Source: Diphasiastrum complanatum (Eukaryota; Streptophyta; Lycopodiopsida; Lycopodiales; Lycopodiaceae). From it: a stretch of DNA of 64,000 nucleotides. Below the pieces are notes generated by a model that had not been told where the DNA came from, searched no databases, and saw only the letters and a program-made list of their open reading frames with translations. A program made the translations under genes and the position numbers. Location: assembly GCA_029204225.1 (NCBI GenBank), contig CM055100.1:61749472-61813471 (forward strand). The letters run 5' to 3'. Shown one piece after another: positions 9,991 through 21,825 of this stretch. Numbering within the stretch: position 1 is the first letter of the stretch; each line of letters opens with the position of its first letter.

Positions 9991-10674
9991 ACCTATGGAG
10001 ACAGGCCTGAAATTAAGTAGTCAAGGTGATGGTGAACCATTTGATACTACTGTCTCATTTACCTATGTAATTCAAGACCGGGCATTTCTTATAGTGTCTC
10101 ACCCATGAGTCAATTCATGCATGCCCCAATGACATTGGAAAGCGTTGAAGAGGATCTTTTGATATCTTCAAGGAACAAGAAGTCATGGATTGGTTTTTCT
10201 TGCTCGTGATGATGCATGTTTGGTTGGTTTTAGTGACTCGGATTGGGGTGAAGATCAAGACACTAGACGCTCTACAAGTGGACATTGCCATTTCTATGAA
10301 AATTCTGCAATTTCTTGGTCAAGTAAAAAGCAGCCCACTGTTGCTACTTCTTCTAGTGAGGCAAAATATAGAGCGATATTTTCAGCCACAACGGAGCGTT
10401 TATGGCTGAGAAGACTACTTGTTGACATGAAATTTGGCAAGCCCTCAGCAACCCTTATCTTGAGCGATAGTCAAAGTGCTATTGCCATTGCACAGAATTT
10501 CATGCGAGGACGAAGCACATCGAGATCCATTATCACTTTATTCGAATGAGACCTAAGTATTGTCCTACAGAGGATAATATTGCGGACCTCTTCACTAAGG
10601 CGTTGCCTAGAGTCAGATTTGAAGCTTTATACAAAACTTTAAATTTAATACCACGTGGTGGCTTTATTACATAG
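9986..10674 (+). pseudogene. RT C-terminus and RNase H of element A
   Basis: Continues A's frame after B: T-P-M-E-T-G-L-K-L-S, then G-L-V-F-L-A-R-D-D-A-C-L-V-G-F-S-D-S-D-W-G, T-R-R-S-T-S-G-H, S-W-S-S-K-K-Q-P-T, S-S-S-E-A-K-Y-R-A and L-S-D-S-Q-S-A. These are RNase H blocks with the first and third acidic residues visible. A TGA lies near 10106 and a frame break near 10170; the last part (E-D-N-I-A-D-L-F-T-K-A-L, ending I-T at about 10671) is in another frame. The TAG ending the polyprotein is about 27 bases before the polypurine tract. Confidence 0.9.
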
Positions 10675-10701
10675 TCAAGATTTCCGTTTTTCTGCATTGT
10701 C

Positions 10702-10713
10702 ATTTAAGGAGGG
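10702..10713 (+). other. Polypurine tract of element A
   Basis: ATTTAAGGAGGG directly precedes the 3' LTR start TGTTAAAA. Confidence 0.8.
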
Positions 10714-11100
10714 TGTTAAAAATAAATTACTATGCTAAAGTTAATCCATAGATTACTGTGACCCAAAAGGTCAAGATCTGTGTAACCATGGGTATTTAGT
10801 TATTTAGGCCATGTTAAGTTTGTCTTAATTTATGATGGACCCAATTTTGGTCATGTACTAACTCGTGGGTCCTTAGTGGTCTAATTTGGTTTAGGGGCCC
10901 TAACATAACTATTGGGGGTGCCCTACCTACAGTAAGTAGGTAGAGTACATATTGGCTTATTGTGTCACATTTTTCAGTTTTGGCTAAGCATTGCTCTCCA
11001 TTACTTGTCTTAGAGGAGAGCGCCCATCCTCTTCTCTCTTCTGTCTTGTGGAGATTGATTGACAGCTAGATCTTGGTGCCTTGACTCTTGTTTTCCTACA
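10714..11100 (+). repeat. 3' LTR of copia element A
   Basis: 387 bp from TGTTAAAAATAAATT to TTTTCCTACA. It is full length at its 5' end, unlike its partner. It lacks part of the TC-rich stretch around 330-356 of the left LTR. Confidence 0.9.
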
Positions 11101-11101
11101 A

Positions 11102-12034
11102 TTTAAACATGGAAGATTGTTTAAGTTGGAAGCTAGTGTTGCTTTTGAGAGTGTGAGCTTGGCAAAGGAGGAGATCACTCAAGAGGAGATCTTGGCAAAG
11201 TGTGATCTTGCTTGTATTGAGGAGGAGCATCAAAAGGAGGAAGATCTTGAGGATCAGCCTCAAAGCATGAGAGTTCCAATGAAGTCCTCAATGACAAAGG
11301 CCGAGTCATCAGATTGCATGCAAATTTTCCATTCAAGTGTGCATCTTGCAAGGATGGTGAGCATTGGAGAGTCTACTATCTTTGAATACTTGTTGGATAG
11401 TATTAGTAGACATGGAGTGACTTGTTGCTTATCTTTAAGATCTATGATGTTTAGTACTCTTTATGACAAGACAATGAAATTAGATGCTTTTAAATCTCCA
11501 TTTGTCGTTGATAAAGCAATTTCATTGAATAACTATTTTTGTAATAGTTTGAATAGTGTCAAAAAAGATGAAACATCATTTGTGTTGGAAATCTTTGGGT
11601 CCACATGCTTTGAGCATGATCATTACAATGTAAGGACCAAACATTATCCTATTTCAATGATAGGAATATTGGTAGTGTTTTGCTCTTCAAGTAGAGATTA
11701 TAGAATCTACTTGTTTTCCACCAAAAAATTTGTCAATGATGGAAATGTGATCTTTCAAGAGTGGAAGATTTGTAAACTTGAAGAAGCACCTTTGGATCAA
11801 CACCTTATTCAATTCATTGATGGTTTGGAGTCAAGTCAAGTGGAGGAGCAACCTCAAGACCCCAATACTCCAAGAAGAACCTTGAGTATCAAGATGGAGC
11901 CATCAAGTCTCAATCATATGGATCAAGCAAGGCAAGTTATCTTTGGCAACATTATGTATGCACTTAGTTGTTTTATTGATGTATCTTCAAGTGCACAAAA
12001 TGCCTTGGAATCCATGGCTTGGAATGATGTATAG
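11102..12034 (+). pseudogene. Unrecognised ORF, about 310 codons, possibly copia-derived
   Basis: The frame is open from the LTR of A to 12034. The first in-frame ATG is at about 11267, since codons before 11101 are LTR. It starts with a Glu-rich segment (E-E-I-T-Q-E-E-I-L, E-E-E-H-Q-K-E-E-D-L-E-D), then a mixed alpha/beta-like stretch, then Q-V-E-E-Q-P-Q-D-P-N-T-P, and ends A-L-E-S-M-A-W-N-D-V. The tail loosely recalls the W-x-x-A-M region that opens copia reverse transcriptase, and H-G-R-L-F-K at the start could continue the copia fragment at 1-63. I do not recognise the protein; the copia link is only suggestive. Confidence 0.4.
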
Positions 12035-12069
12035 TTGTTGAAGTGTGCTACATGTAAATAGACACATTT

Positions 12070-12264
12070 GTGGAACATCTTGTAGGGGATCCTTTAAGAA
12101 GTGGTGAAAGATCCTTCATGGACATCATTCTCTATTGGAGTCTCAAAAGTTCCTTGTTTGTAGCTGGATTTTTAGACACTTCTAAAAGCATTCATTCATC
12201 TAGCAAGAGAGTTGTAGATCAAGCTAAATTTGATGAGTGTGAAGAATTGCCAAGGCAAATCTAG
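12070..12264 (+). pseudogene. Short unrecognised ORF following 11102-12034
   Basis: 64 codons in another frame, 35 bases after the previous ORF. It contains S-L-K-S-S-L-F-V-A-G-F-L-D-T-S-K-S and ends E-E-L-P-R-Q-I. Ser/Lys/Glu use resembles its neighbour, so it may be the frameshifted continuation of the same protein. No family recognised. Confidence 0.25.
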
Positions 12265-15200
12265 CTTGCTAAAAAACCATGTAGTATAATGTAAATTTTG
12301 TACATAAGTGGATTTCACACGTGTGAGGCCAAGATGCCACGTGGCAATCCACTCCTAATGTAGGTTAGGTCAAGTCCATAGGGTTGGTCATGTCATTTTG
12401 GTGGTGATTCCTAGATTATAGGACCTACACCTAAGTTCAAGGTGAAAAATTGACCAACTAGTCACCTACCAAGCATGATTCTAGGGTTTCATTTTAGGGC
12501 AAAAAGGCTGAGTTAACTTCCTTATTACACGCTGGAAATCCGCCTAACTTCACAAAGGAAGTCGAATTTGCTATGTATTCCAAGCTCCCATAGTGAGAAG
12601 ATAGATTATTTTTGGAGCTCATTGGCAATCTCGAGCTACTCCACATTGTACATTGAGTTTTGATGATCCAAATGAAACCAAATCAATTTGTACTTGATTC
12701 TATGCTTGCAGGCCGTACTACATCCCGTAGTACACACGTGCCAAATCGAATTTAGTGATTGATCAATGCTATTGACTGTTCTTGCTTGCTGATTGTCAAA
12801 TTGCCAATCTAGATCAACTTTTTTGTGTCTAGTTTTTTGATAGGTTGTAAAGCAAGCATCCAATCACTCTTGTGGATCATTTGTAGATCCATTTATGGTC
12901 CTAAAGTACAGTACTTTCACACCTCCTGTCATGCATGTGTTTGCATGGGTGTTGTTGGCCCTCTTACCTATTGCATGGTATGTATGCATGCCACTGACTC
13001 ACATTGTCTTCCGCATGGCTTTGCACATCAAATCCTCATTTGGTCGTTCTGTCATAATGTAGCTTGCAATTAGAGTCTAGACATATAGTTTTGAGGAAAG
13101 TACGGATTCAATAAATGCGTTTTTTGTGCTGCTATATGACATCAGCATACCTAGTAGCATCTTACGCAATTTTATAGTTTCCTATTTTGCATCATATACT
13201 CTAGGTAAATTTTACAGGACACATAAAGGGCCAAAAAAATTTACATCAAGCTCATGATTTTTTTATATGTGCAAATTGAGGGGGCAATGCTTCTAATCGA
13301 TGGACTACAAATGCCTAGAGCTAAAAATCAACCTTTTTAGGCATACAAAGCGTGCAAAAAATCACCAAACTTCTACCTCATTTGGAACATCCTGTGAACC
13401 ATCTAAATCTTGTGGTTGTGCCTCATAGGTGGATTGTTGCCCTTGAGTCTCTCTATCTTCTACTGATCCTTTTGCTCATCCCATTGTCTCGATTGCCGAT
13501 CTTGTTGTCTATCTCACTCTTTCTGCCAGTTCTTTCGCCGCCCATATATCATAGCGTGTGACTGGTCAACCATCTCTCTAAGGCTAGTAATCTGCTCCGC
13601 ATGTGAATATATGAAAACGTATGGAGCTGAGCAGTGATAAAAACGATTAGGTAATAGCTTGTATAAGCACCATATATTTCCCGTTGCTCAAGGAGAATTA
13701 TATCACTTGATAGCAGCCTATAAAATTCCTATAAAATTACTGTGTGCTCCCTCTCCAATAAGTGAGGATCATAGTGAACAGTCCTGCTACTTCTATAAAC
13801 AAAGACCATAAACGAAACGGAAGCCAGCTGAAGTGCATGTACTTGCAGGCAGAATCATAAAAAAAGCTTGTGAGAATGATGAACCGTGTTGCATGCACGT
13901 CCAATAGAGATTTGATAAGGTTAATGCAGCAAACACATAAGTAAGACCAACAAAGATAGCTCATGAGTACAATGCTACTGATATGGGTTTGGGAATAACC
14001 AAACTGCTATGGGTCATTTTTTCATCAAATCGGTTCACACCAGCACAATTCAAATTGGAAAAGAGATACTGATTCTTCTGTTCAAATTTCTTTTTTCTCT
14101 AAAAACTTGATTCGTTTTGGATATAATCTTCACTAAACAAAGAAATCCATCCTTTGGCTTGTTTTTAGTAACCATCACCATTCATTCATATATTCTATCA
14201 ATAAATTTCATTCTTGTACAGTTGTCTATATTTTCACTATATTGTGCAAATTATACCAATCAAAATTATTATATTATATTCTAGATCATAGCCAACGAAG
14301 TAAATAGCAATCGCTTAGCTTCTAATAAGTTGTTTCGTCTAGATTTTCTTGAGAACGCTTTTAGAAAGATGTGTGCATTGGATGTGGACTTTGTGAGCAT
14401 GTTCACCATATGATAGAGATTCTATAGTACAGGAACTAGAATGGAGCCTTTATGCTTGCAGAAGCATCCTAATTTGAAGTTCTAAATGTCTGTCAATCAA
14501 ATAAAAATGATGAACCTACAAGGAGTTAACGATATTTTAACTATCGGGTTTATACTGGCTCCTTGAGTCCGCTTCCTGTTGAATCAAACCTTTTCGAATT
14601 GCGATTCTGAATCGAAGCAAAATGAGCCGATTCGAATCAAATTTTTTTATTGAATCAGCCTGTCAAAAAAAAGCGCGGATGGGTGGATGCTTTTCCCCTA
14701 TTCGGGCAATACTAAGGAAAGAATTTGCCATTGCCAATAGAGTCCAGGTTTTATGCTTTACATTTTAACCTTTCAATCTTTTTGAATCTATGATGAATCA
14801 CAACATTGACCATCAAAGGCACTATGTAATATCGGAAATTGGGATTTGGGATTTGGGATTTAGGATTCAAGATTCATGATTTAGGATTTAGGATTTAGGA
14901 ATTAGGACCTTGGTAAGTTTAATTGCATTATGATACCTTACAAAACTAACCTCTGGCCTGTTCGTTAGGATCACATATGGTTCCAGTGGGACAGAGAAAG
15001 AGAACTATAGAGAAATTGTACCTTGCTTTTTGTCGGCCCCCCGGCAACAGTAGCAAGGGGGCGCTGCGATTATATAAAAAATAAATAATTAAAAATTTGC
15101 GATTTTGTACCAGAATCGAGTTTCTAGAAACGTTTTTCTCCATAAACACGTTTATGTGCAACTATGCCTTAAACCAACATTTTTAAATTTCTTGTAACGC

Positions 15201-16927
15201 ATCCATCATCTTTTAGATACCCTGAAAGCTGATTTTCTGATTTGATTCTTTTGGAGGCCGATTCGTGTCATTTCGAATCAGCAATTTTGGACCAATTGAG
15301 TTGAATTTGTCTAGAAGTGCCCGAGTCAGTTCTTTGTTATCGGCCTCACTAATTGCCTTCTAGACCATGGTTTTGGAATAAGGTCTGGGAATCTTAGTCC
15401 TAATCTTAAAAGAGCTTTTTCTCATCCCATCTTAGTAACAAGCCAACAAGAAACAATTTGATATAGTTGCACTTTCCCTTCTCTTCGTGAAGGTTGCATT
15501 AAGGGCTTCCAGCTTAGTGTAAATAGGATCTCTACTAGCCATTTTACAACTATGGTTATGTTGTCTATGAGTGTCTTTGTAGGATTTACTAAGCAGAATT
15601 TCTTTGTAGGACCTACACTCCAGTACCATGTTAGGCTTATGATGCTCTTCATTGTATTTTTATTTGCATGTTGTTGTCACTTGTTCTTTATGTGATGCCA
15701 TATCTGTGGGACCTCGGTTTTATGGTACTTTCCTGGCCATGCTTGATGCCCCTTTCTTATCTTCTTATTGCTATGATTCTCTCATGCGAGCTTCTCTCCA
15801 CACTTGGTTATTATTGCTGCACCACTCTTTACGATCCTTTATTTGTCCTCCTTACCCTCATTGCTTTTGCTGCTGCATCACTACATCCCAAGCACGACCA
15901 TTTTTTCCTTTTCCATCCGCTACAGGTCTTTGCTGATTTGGCTCACCTGGTTGCTGACCTTCAACTCACGTGGCTTGATTGTCACTGATTGCCACACCCC
16001 TGTTTCTAGCGTGATAGTTAGTAGATCCCTCGTACTTTTTTGCCTCCTCCTGGCTAACTAATGCAGTCCCCCTCCGCCTCCCAGGATGTGCTCATTATGG
16101 TAAGCCAGTACTAATCCGACACCCTATGACTTTGACCCCTCTTCCTTTAGCTTGGCTCCAGCTGCAGTATAACCCACCCTTTATCCGTAGTCTAACCTTA
16201 TGCTGACCTCCTTACACTCATTGTAGCTTCACACACTCTTGCTCAGCCTTTCGGCCTTCCGAGTGCCTTGCTGCAGCCTTGATACCCGTGCGATCTCGTT
16301 TATTTGTTTTTGTTAGTTTATTTATTTTTAGTTTTTTTAGTTTGGGGGTTACTAATCTACCTTCATTTAATTTGACCTTTTTTTCGTTTGGTTTTCTTTT
16401 GTTTAAGTTTGTTAAAATATCTTCTAGCTTGACTGAGAAAGACCAGTCGATAAAAATGGCTTGCCAAAATTATTCTCGTCCTATGCTCTTAAATTTTTTT
16501 AGTTTTTTTAAGTTATTTCTCTCATTGTTTGTGAGACACTCATCTCGCTATTTTTTGGGCCCACAAAAATATTGTTTTTTATTATTTTTATTTTCTTAAG
16601 TTATGGTGCTCAACTTGTTCTTCTTAAAGCACTAGATTCTTTGCTGATTCATCAAACCATAGTTTTGCATTGCTTTATATACCCATATATCAAGATAAGT
16701 AAGCTAGATTACAAGGAAACGTACAAATTTTTGTTTGCCAAAATCTACTCTTACGACTAATACTATCAAGTTCACACCCATTAATACTATCGAGTTCTCA
16801 TCCATTATGTAATATATTCATAGACAACAAGCCCAGTATTAAAATTGAATTCTGATTTTATACCCATACAATTCATGTGAATTACTTCAAACAAAATGCC
16901 CATATATGCCAGTCCAAGTCCTACTAC
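12265..16927. other. 4.7 kb without a supported gene
   Basis: AT-rich sequence with only short unconvincing ORFs on both strands. Notable items: a degenerate GGATTTA run at 14841-14907, an LTR-like polypurine stretch 'ttgagggggca' at about 13277, and two patches rich in the word GATTCGAATCA (around 14590-14650 and 15220-15300). The missing 3' exons of the host gene should lie here or beyond, but I could not identify them. Confidence 0.5.
14841..14907 (+). repeat. Degenerate GGATTTA (telomere-like) heptamer run
   Basis: About nine imperfect units of GGATTTA/GGGATTT. The plant telomere unit is TTTAGGG; several units here read TTTAGGA, so this is telomere-like at best. Confidence 0.5.
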
Positions 16928-17008
16928 CTTGGTGGTATCCAATCCAACACCACGTGAAATGACATTTAGTTGCTGACACATGCATATTCTAACCTCGGAG
17001 TCAGTATC
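16928..17008 (-). CDS. Host gene coding exon 7 (last found)
   Basis: 27 codons, [27 protein letters not shown]. Acceptor GACATTGCAG, donor GTAGTAGG. This is the most family-typical exon: H-E-A-T-like D-x-D-x-E-V-R. The preceding intron is only 79 bases. Confidence 0.82.
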
Positions 17009-20000
17009 CTGCAATGTCACAAAAAATTGTAAAAATTGGAACTAGTCATTAATAGATGCATTGATTATTAATATGTAGATTAGTTACCTGGCAAAGAGAC
17101 ATCGCTTTGTGTAAAAAAACACGCTCAATTTCAAGACCATCAAGCAATGGGGCTACTGCACCAAGAATTCGTCCACATACGATTCGTGACTGGGAAGTCT
17201 CATCGACCTCCCCTTTTAAAAAAGCTAACTTCAGTAAGTTTTCCAATATAATCTGCCAAGAATTCATCCACATACAATTCCTGATCAAGAAGTTTCCACC
17301 ATCTGCCTTTTGGAAAGAGGGCTTTACATCAAACAGATCCTGCTATATAGGATGCTTTTTGGAAACTTAATCTCCAAAAACACACCCATATAAAGGGTGT
17401 TTGCAGGAAAATTTAATCTTGTGGTAGCATAAAGTAACAAGCTAGTTGTCAAGCATAATATACCACAATCATCAAGAATAACTTCACGCACTATTTGATA
17501 TGGCTAAGAAATTTTCCTAAAATATTGACATATAGGTATTGTCCATCACAGATGCCTAGTTAAAAGAGATGACATTATCTATAGATTAAACAGCAAGCCA
17601 ACATAGATTGTGTATGTATATGTTTCTTGTTATTGCAAAGTAGACATGATTTCCTAAAAACATTTGGCCTCTTTCAAAACTTGTAAATATGTCATACTCA
17701 TGAGAACATTATCACTTTACGCTCTATATGCAAGATTAAGTCACAGCTAATTGTCATTCAGGATCATTGATGATAATGTTATTGAGTCAAAAGTAAGTAA
17801 ATTATGGTCGAACTTGAACATCAAGAGTCATTTAAATGTCCAAGATCTTTGAGTCCCCTTTCATTTGCAAAGATAAGGTTTCTTTTGGATGAATGGGAGG
17901 CAAGTTATCGAAAATTATTGGCTGATGTCATGGAAATTGTTCTGACATAAATAGTACACAATTCTCTCACAACAATTTGAGCAGTTCTAACACTAGATCC
18001 TTTCCGTTGGGCAACTTGATCATGTTGTATAGTGATATTAAATAAGCTAGAAATATAATGAATGTTAATGATCTAGCCCTTCCCTTAAGGAATTTGATAG
18101 ATCTGATCCCTTGGAGATTGATTGACCATCACATCTTAAATATAAGTCAGGTTGAGATGAACTGACAAGCAATGTTGTGCCTCACATTGAGATCTACAAA
18201 TTTGCAGAGATACAATGTGTTGAATTGGTCCTTTACATTCTTTAATTACAAATATTTGAGAAGCTAACCTTGGACAATAAAGTGATTCTAAGAGAGAAGA
18301 TTGATGAGTTCATTGACAAGTAACAATGCCAACGCTATTTTGGATCATGGTCATTCTAATTAAAAACCATTTGATTTCACTTTAGTGATGAACAAATCAG
18401 ACTAAAAAACAAGAAGCATTATTGCAAGGTCTTTCCTCATAATGAACATGCAAAGTAAAAAGAGTTCCAAAGAAATAGACACATCGAGATTATTAATTGA
18501 ACTCTTAATGGCTTCAGTCCACGCATAAAATAAGAAAACTGTTAAGCATTTATGTTCAAAATCTATATGTCAATGACCAAAAGGAGATATGTTGGCATCT
18601 ATCTATTATTTTGTTCAAGGGCAGCAACATAACTTAATTTTTCGTATAGGATACACAAATGAGACCTGAACATTTGATTCATAATATGCCTTTACTTTCT
18701 TGAATAACTAAAGATGACAAGAGAAGTACGAGGAAAACACCTCCAACATTGGGTCACGTAGAGTGAAGATTTGTCTATGCATGTATTGAAGAGCATAAGC
18801 TTGGTCTTCTTTACATTTGTCTATAACCACCCCTGCTAATAGAAGTGCGTCAATGTTTCTCTATAACCCTTCAATAGATGAACAGATCAAGATCACATCG
18901 TTGACATGTAGTAGGACAGATATCAATGCGTCACGTACTCTATTGTCTGTACCATCCTCCTTGTCTAACAACTACCTCTAGCTTATTATACAAAAACCAA
19001 AGTGTGTTGAAGACAGTGGAGATCCTTGCTTCACCCCAAATTCCAATAGTCCTAAGAATAGTATTGAATACACCCTCTCATGATCTGAAGTGCCCAATCT
19101 CCCTCTCATATAACGTGACAGCAAGTATCAAGTCGAATGGAAGTTTGAGAAAACAGGTTCGAAAGGTCGTCTTCTAGACATCTTCATCTTCATCTCAAAT
19201 CCGTATTTGATGGTACCCACTCTTGAGATCTATCTTATTGAAAATAGTGGCACCTTGTAATGCATCCAGTAGATCATTAATCCTGGGCATGGATATCTGT
19301 GCTTTACAATGATCTTATTCAATCCTTTGTAATCAACACATGTCCGAAAACTACCATCCTTTTTCTTAACAAGCAAAATAGGACAAGCAAAGGGTGAATA
19401 ACTAGGACGGACGTACCCCAACTTGAGATACTCAGTGGTGTCACATGTCTTCATACAGAGATTAGATCAAATGTTTCTGTCATGAGACTTGGTGAGGGAG
19501 ATAGTCACAAGTCAAGAAAAAGAGAAGTATGTCAAGTGTTCAAAGTAGGATGTACTTTGAATGATGTCATTGTGAATGATCGTGAGGGAGAATCATTATC
19601 ATATGATTCATTACCTGAATCATTGAGTAGAAGTGCATGTTTGGAAAAAGAGAGTACTTTAATCATCCTTATGTTGAAGGTAAATGTTCAAGAGATTTCT
19701 ATTTCTTATGATGCAACCATTAAGAGGGAGTCTTGTGGATGAAAGAGCAATGGAAGAGTGGTTTTTGGAAAGGCATGGATCTCACATCTATTCATCAACT
19801 CAAAGCATTCTATGATTATGGTGAATTGTTCACTCATGGTCAAGATGCCAAAAGGTTGGTCGGAGAAGACTACATGGAGCAACTCGAGAGGCAAATTCTT
19901 CAAGGCGAGAGAGATCTCATTGGTGAGCTTATTGAGGTTTGTTATGGACTCAAGAGGGCTAGTTTGATTAGGCTTGATACCCATCTTCACCTACTTTACT

Positions 20001-21775
20001 TCAAGTTGGATGAAATTTTTGGAATCTATCTTTTGCTTTATGATGGTGGCATTGTGTTCACTAACTTTAGTGGAAGGTCGAGATCAAGCATTGATGAGAT
20101 CTTGTGGGATCTAGATCAGATGTTTGAGAGGGAGTATTTTTAGAGGTTCAGGTCTGAAGATATTCACATATGCAAAATCTTTGAGGGTCAAGTGGAAGAT
20201 CAAACGGCTTCAACAACACAAAAGAGAAAGTGACAATTGGAGCTAGTCAAGAGTATCAAAGGGAAGTCAAATGGCAAAGATACTTTGGATATGTTTTTGC
20301 ATGTGTTTGAAGACTCAAGTAAGGTCAAGGGAGCAGCAATGTATCTATATGGGATCCATGGGTGTAGAAAGGTACTCTCCCCCTTTATCCAAGCGAAGTA
20401 TCTTAATCTGTCTATCTGTTTCTTTCTCCACATATATTTTAAACAATGTGAATTTTTTAATCCCTCACCCTTATTCTTGAGAAGATAGACCCACATCTTC
20501 CGAGAATAATCATTAACAAACACCATAAAGTAACTTGCTCCCCCATAAGACTGAATTTTCATAGGACCACACAAATTTGTATGAACAAGTTCTAGAACAT
20601 TTCTCGCCCTGAAAGTATTAGACAGAAATTTCTTCATATGATGTTTCCCTAAGACACAGCCCTCACAAAACTTGTGATCAGAAACAACTTGAGGTAAACC
20701 TATAATCATGTTGTTTTTCCTCAAAACTTGTGAGCTTTTGTAATTCAGATGTCCAAACCCTTCATGCCATAACTTATTCACTAAAGCAAAATCTGCAATA
20801 CTTGCATGATGATCCAACACCTAAGCCTAAAGTTTGTACAACCTTCCTGCAAGAATGCCCTCAGCTACTACTTCATTGTCCTTCCTCTTGTTGAGACACC
20901 GCTCTTCATCAAATTGCACAACCATCATATGTTGCTTTGCAATAGCCAAAACTAAGACTAAGTTCTTCTTGATTCTTGGTACATAAAACACATCCTTTGT
21001 CTCCAATCTTTCTTGAAGGTAGTTGAACTTGTACTTTTCTAACTCCCGAGTCCTTTACATCATATGCGTAATTATTTCCCAACTTCACATTTGATCCATC
21101 ATCCAGTTTTTGAAAACTAGTTAGCCAGTCTTGCCTAGGTGTCATACGCTTCGATGCACCTGAACCAATAAACCAACACTCCTCTTCCTTTCAGAAGTCA
21201 CCGAAAGATGTTGATGTCGAAAACAACTCACAATTTTCAAGATCCAAAGCGCTTAATTTTGTATTAAGTCCTTCAGCATAATTACCATCCTGCTTCTTCT
21301 TAAACTTGTTGTGTCAGCACTCCTTTCCGTAATGCCCTAACTTTCCGCAAACAAAGCAATTTCCTTTTCGAACTGCTTTCTTTCCATCTTCTGGTTGATT
21401 TGATTGATATTCTTCCTGATTGTGCTGCTTCTTCTTTTTGTTCCAGCAACAGCAATGTTCTACAAGCAGACAGGCAGCAAACAAAAGACAAAAATCTGAT
21501 TTCAGCAATCAGATTTCCAACGATCGGTAGGCATAAAACAGTTCCTGTGGACAGCGATCAGATGTAGGTTCTGAAATCGACAGCGATCCAACTTAGCGAT
21601 GAGATTTCCAGCAGAGCAGTGAACAGGTCTATATCAGGTCAGTGAACTGATCTACAGTTCTTCTCTTCAACAATCCATTATCCAATCTTCTCCTAGAGGA
21701 CTACTATTGTTCTCCTAACAACGTCGACTCCACATGCAGCTTCAGCTCCTTCAAAAATCTAGTTGCAACCTGCAA

Positions 21776-21825
<50 letters not shown>

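Larger units (their letters stand above)
64..11100 (+). mobile_element. Ty1/copia LTR retrotransposon A, degraded, with element B nested inside
   Basis: Two related LTRs (64-447 and 10714-11100) bound an internal region with an initiator-Met primer site, gag, a CCHC knuckle, integrase, reverse transcriptase and RNase H in the plus direction. This is the Ty1/copia order, with integrase before reverse transcriptase. Every gene is broken. The gag start is out of frame, the protease is deleted, integrase carries a stop, and the N-terminal half of reverse transcriptase is missing. Without B (3924-9985 plus one GCTAC) the element would be about 5 kb. It cannot be autonomous now. The left LTR lacks about 30 terminal bases present in the right one, so no target duplication can be assigned. 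Confidence 0.9.

Noticed and set aside
14590-15300. A MITE bounded by GATTCGAATCA-rich patches
   Set aside because: The patches share words but could not be aligned as terminal inverted repeats, and no target duplication was seen.
15652-16061. Three overlapping plus ORFs rich in Leu/Phe/Ser, looking like membrane proteins
   Set aside because: The sequence is pyrimidine-rich, which yields hydrophobic residues in every frame; no start context or homology seen.
16279-16760. Hydrophobic plus ORFs 16279-16599 and 16572-16760
   Set aside because: T-rich DNA gives Phe/Leu runs; no conserved pattern.
21781-21823. Possible CRISPR-like or other regularly spaced repeat
   Set aside because: Simple CT repeat; no spacers. 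No CRISPR array occurs in this eukaryotic window.
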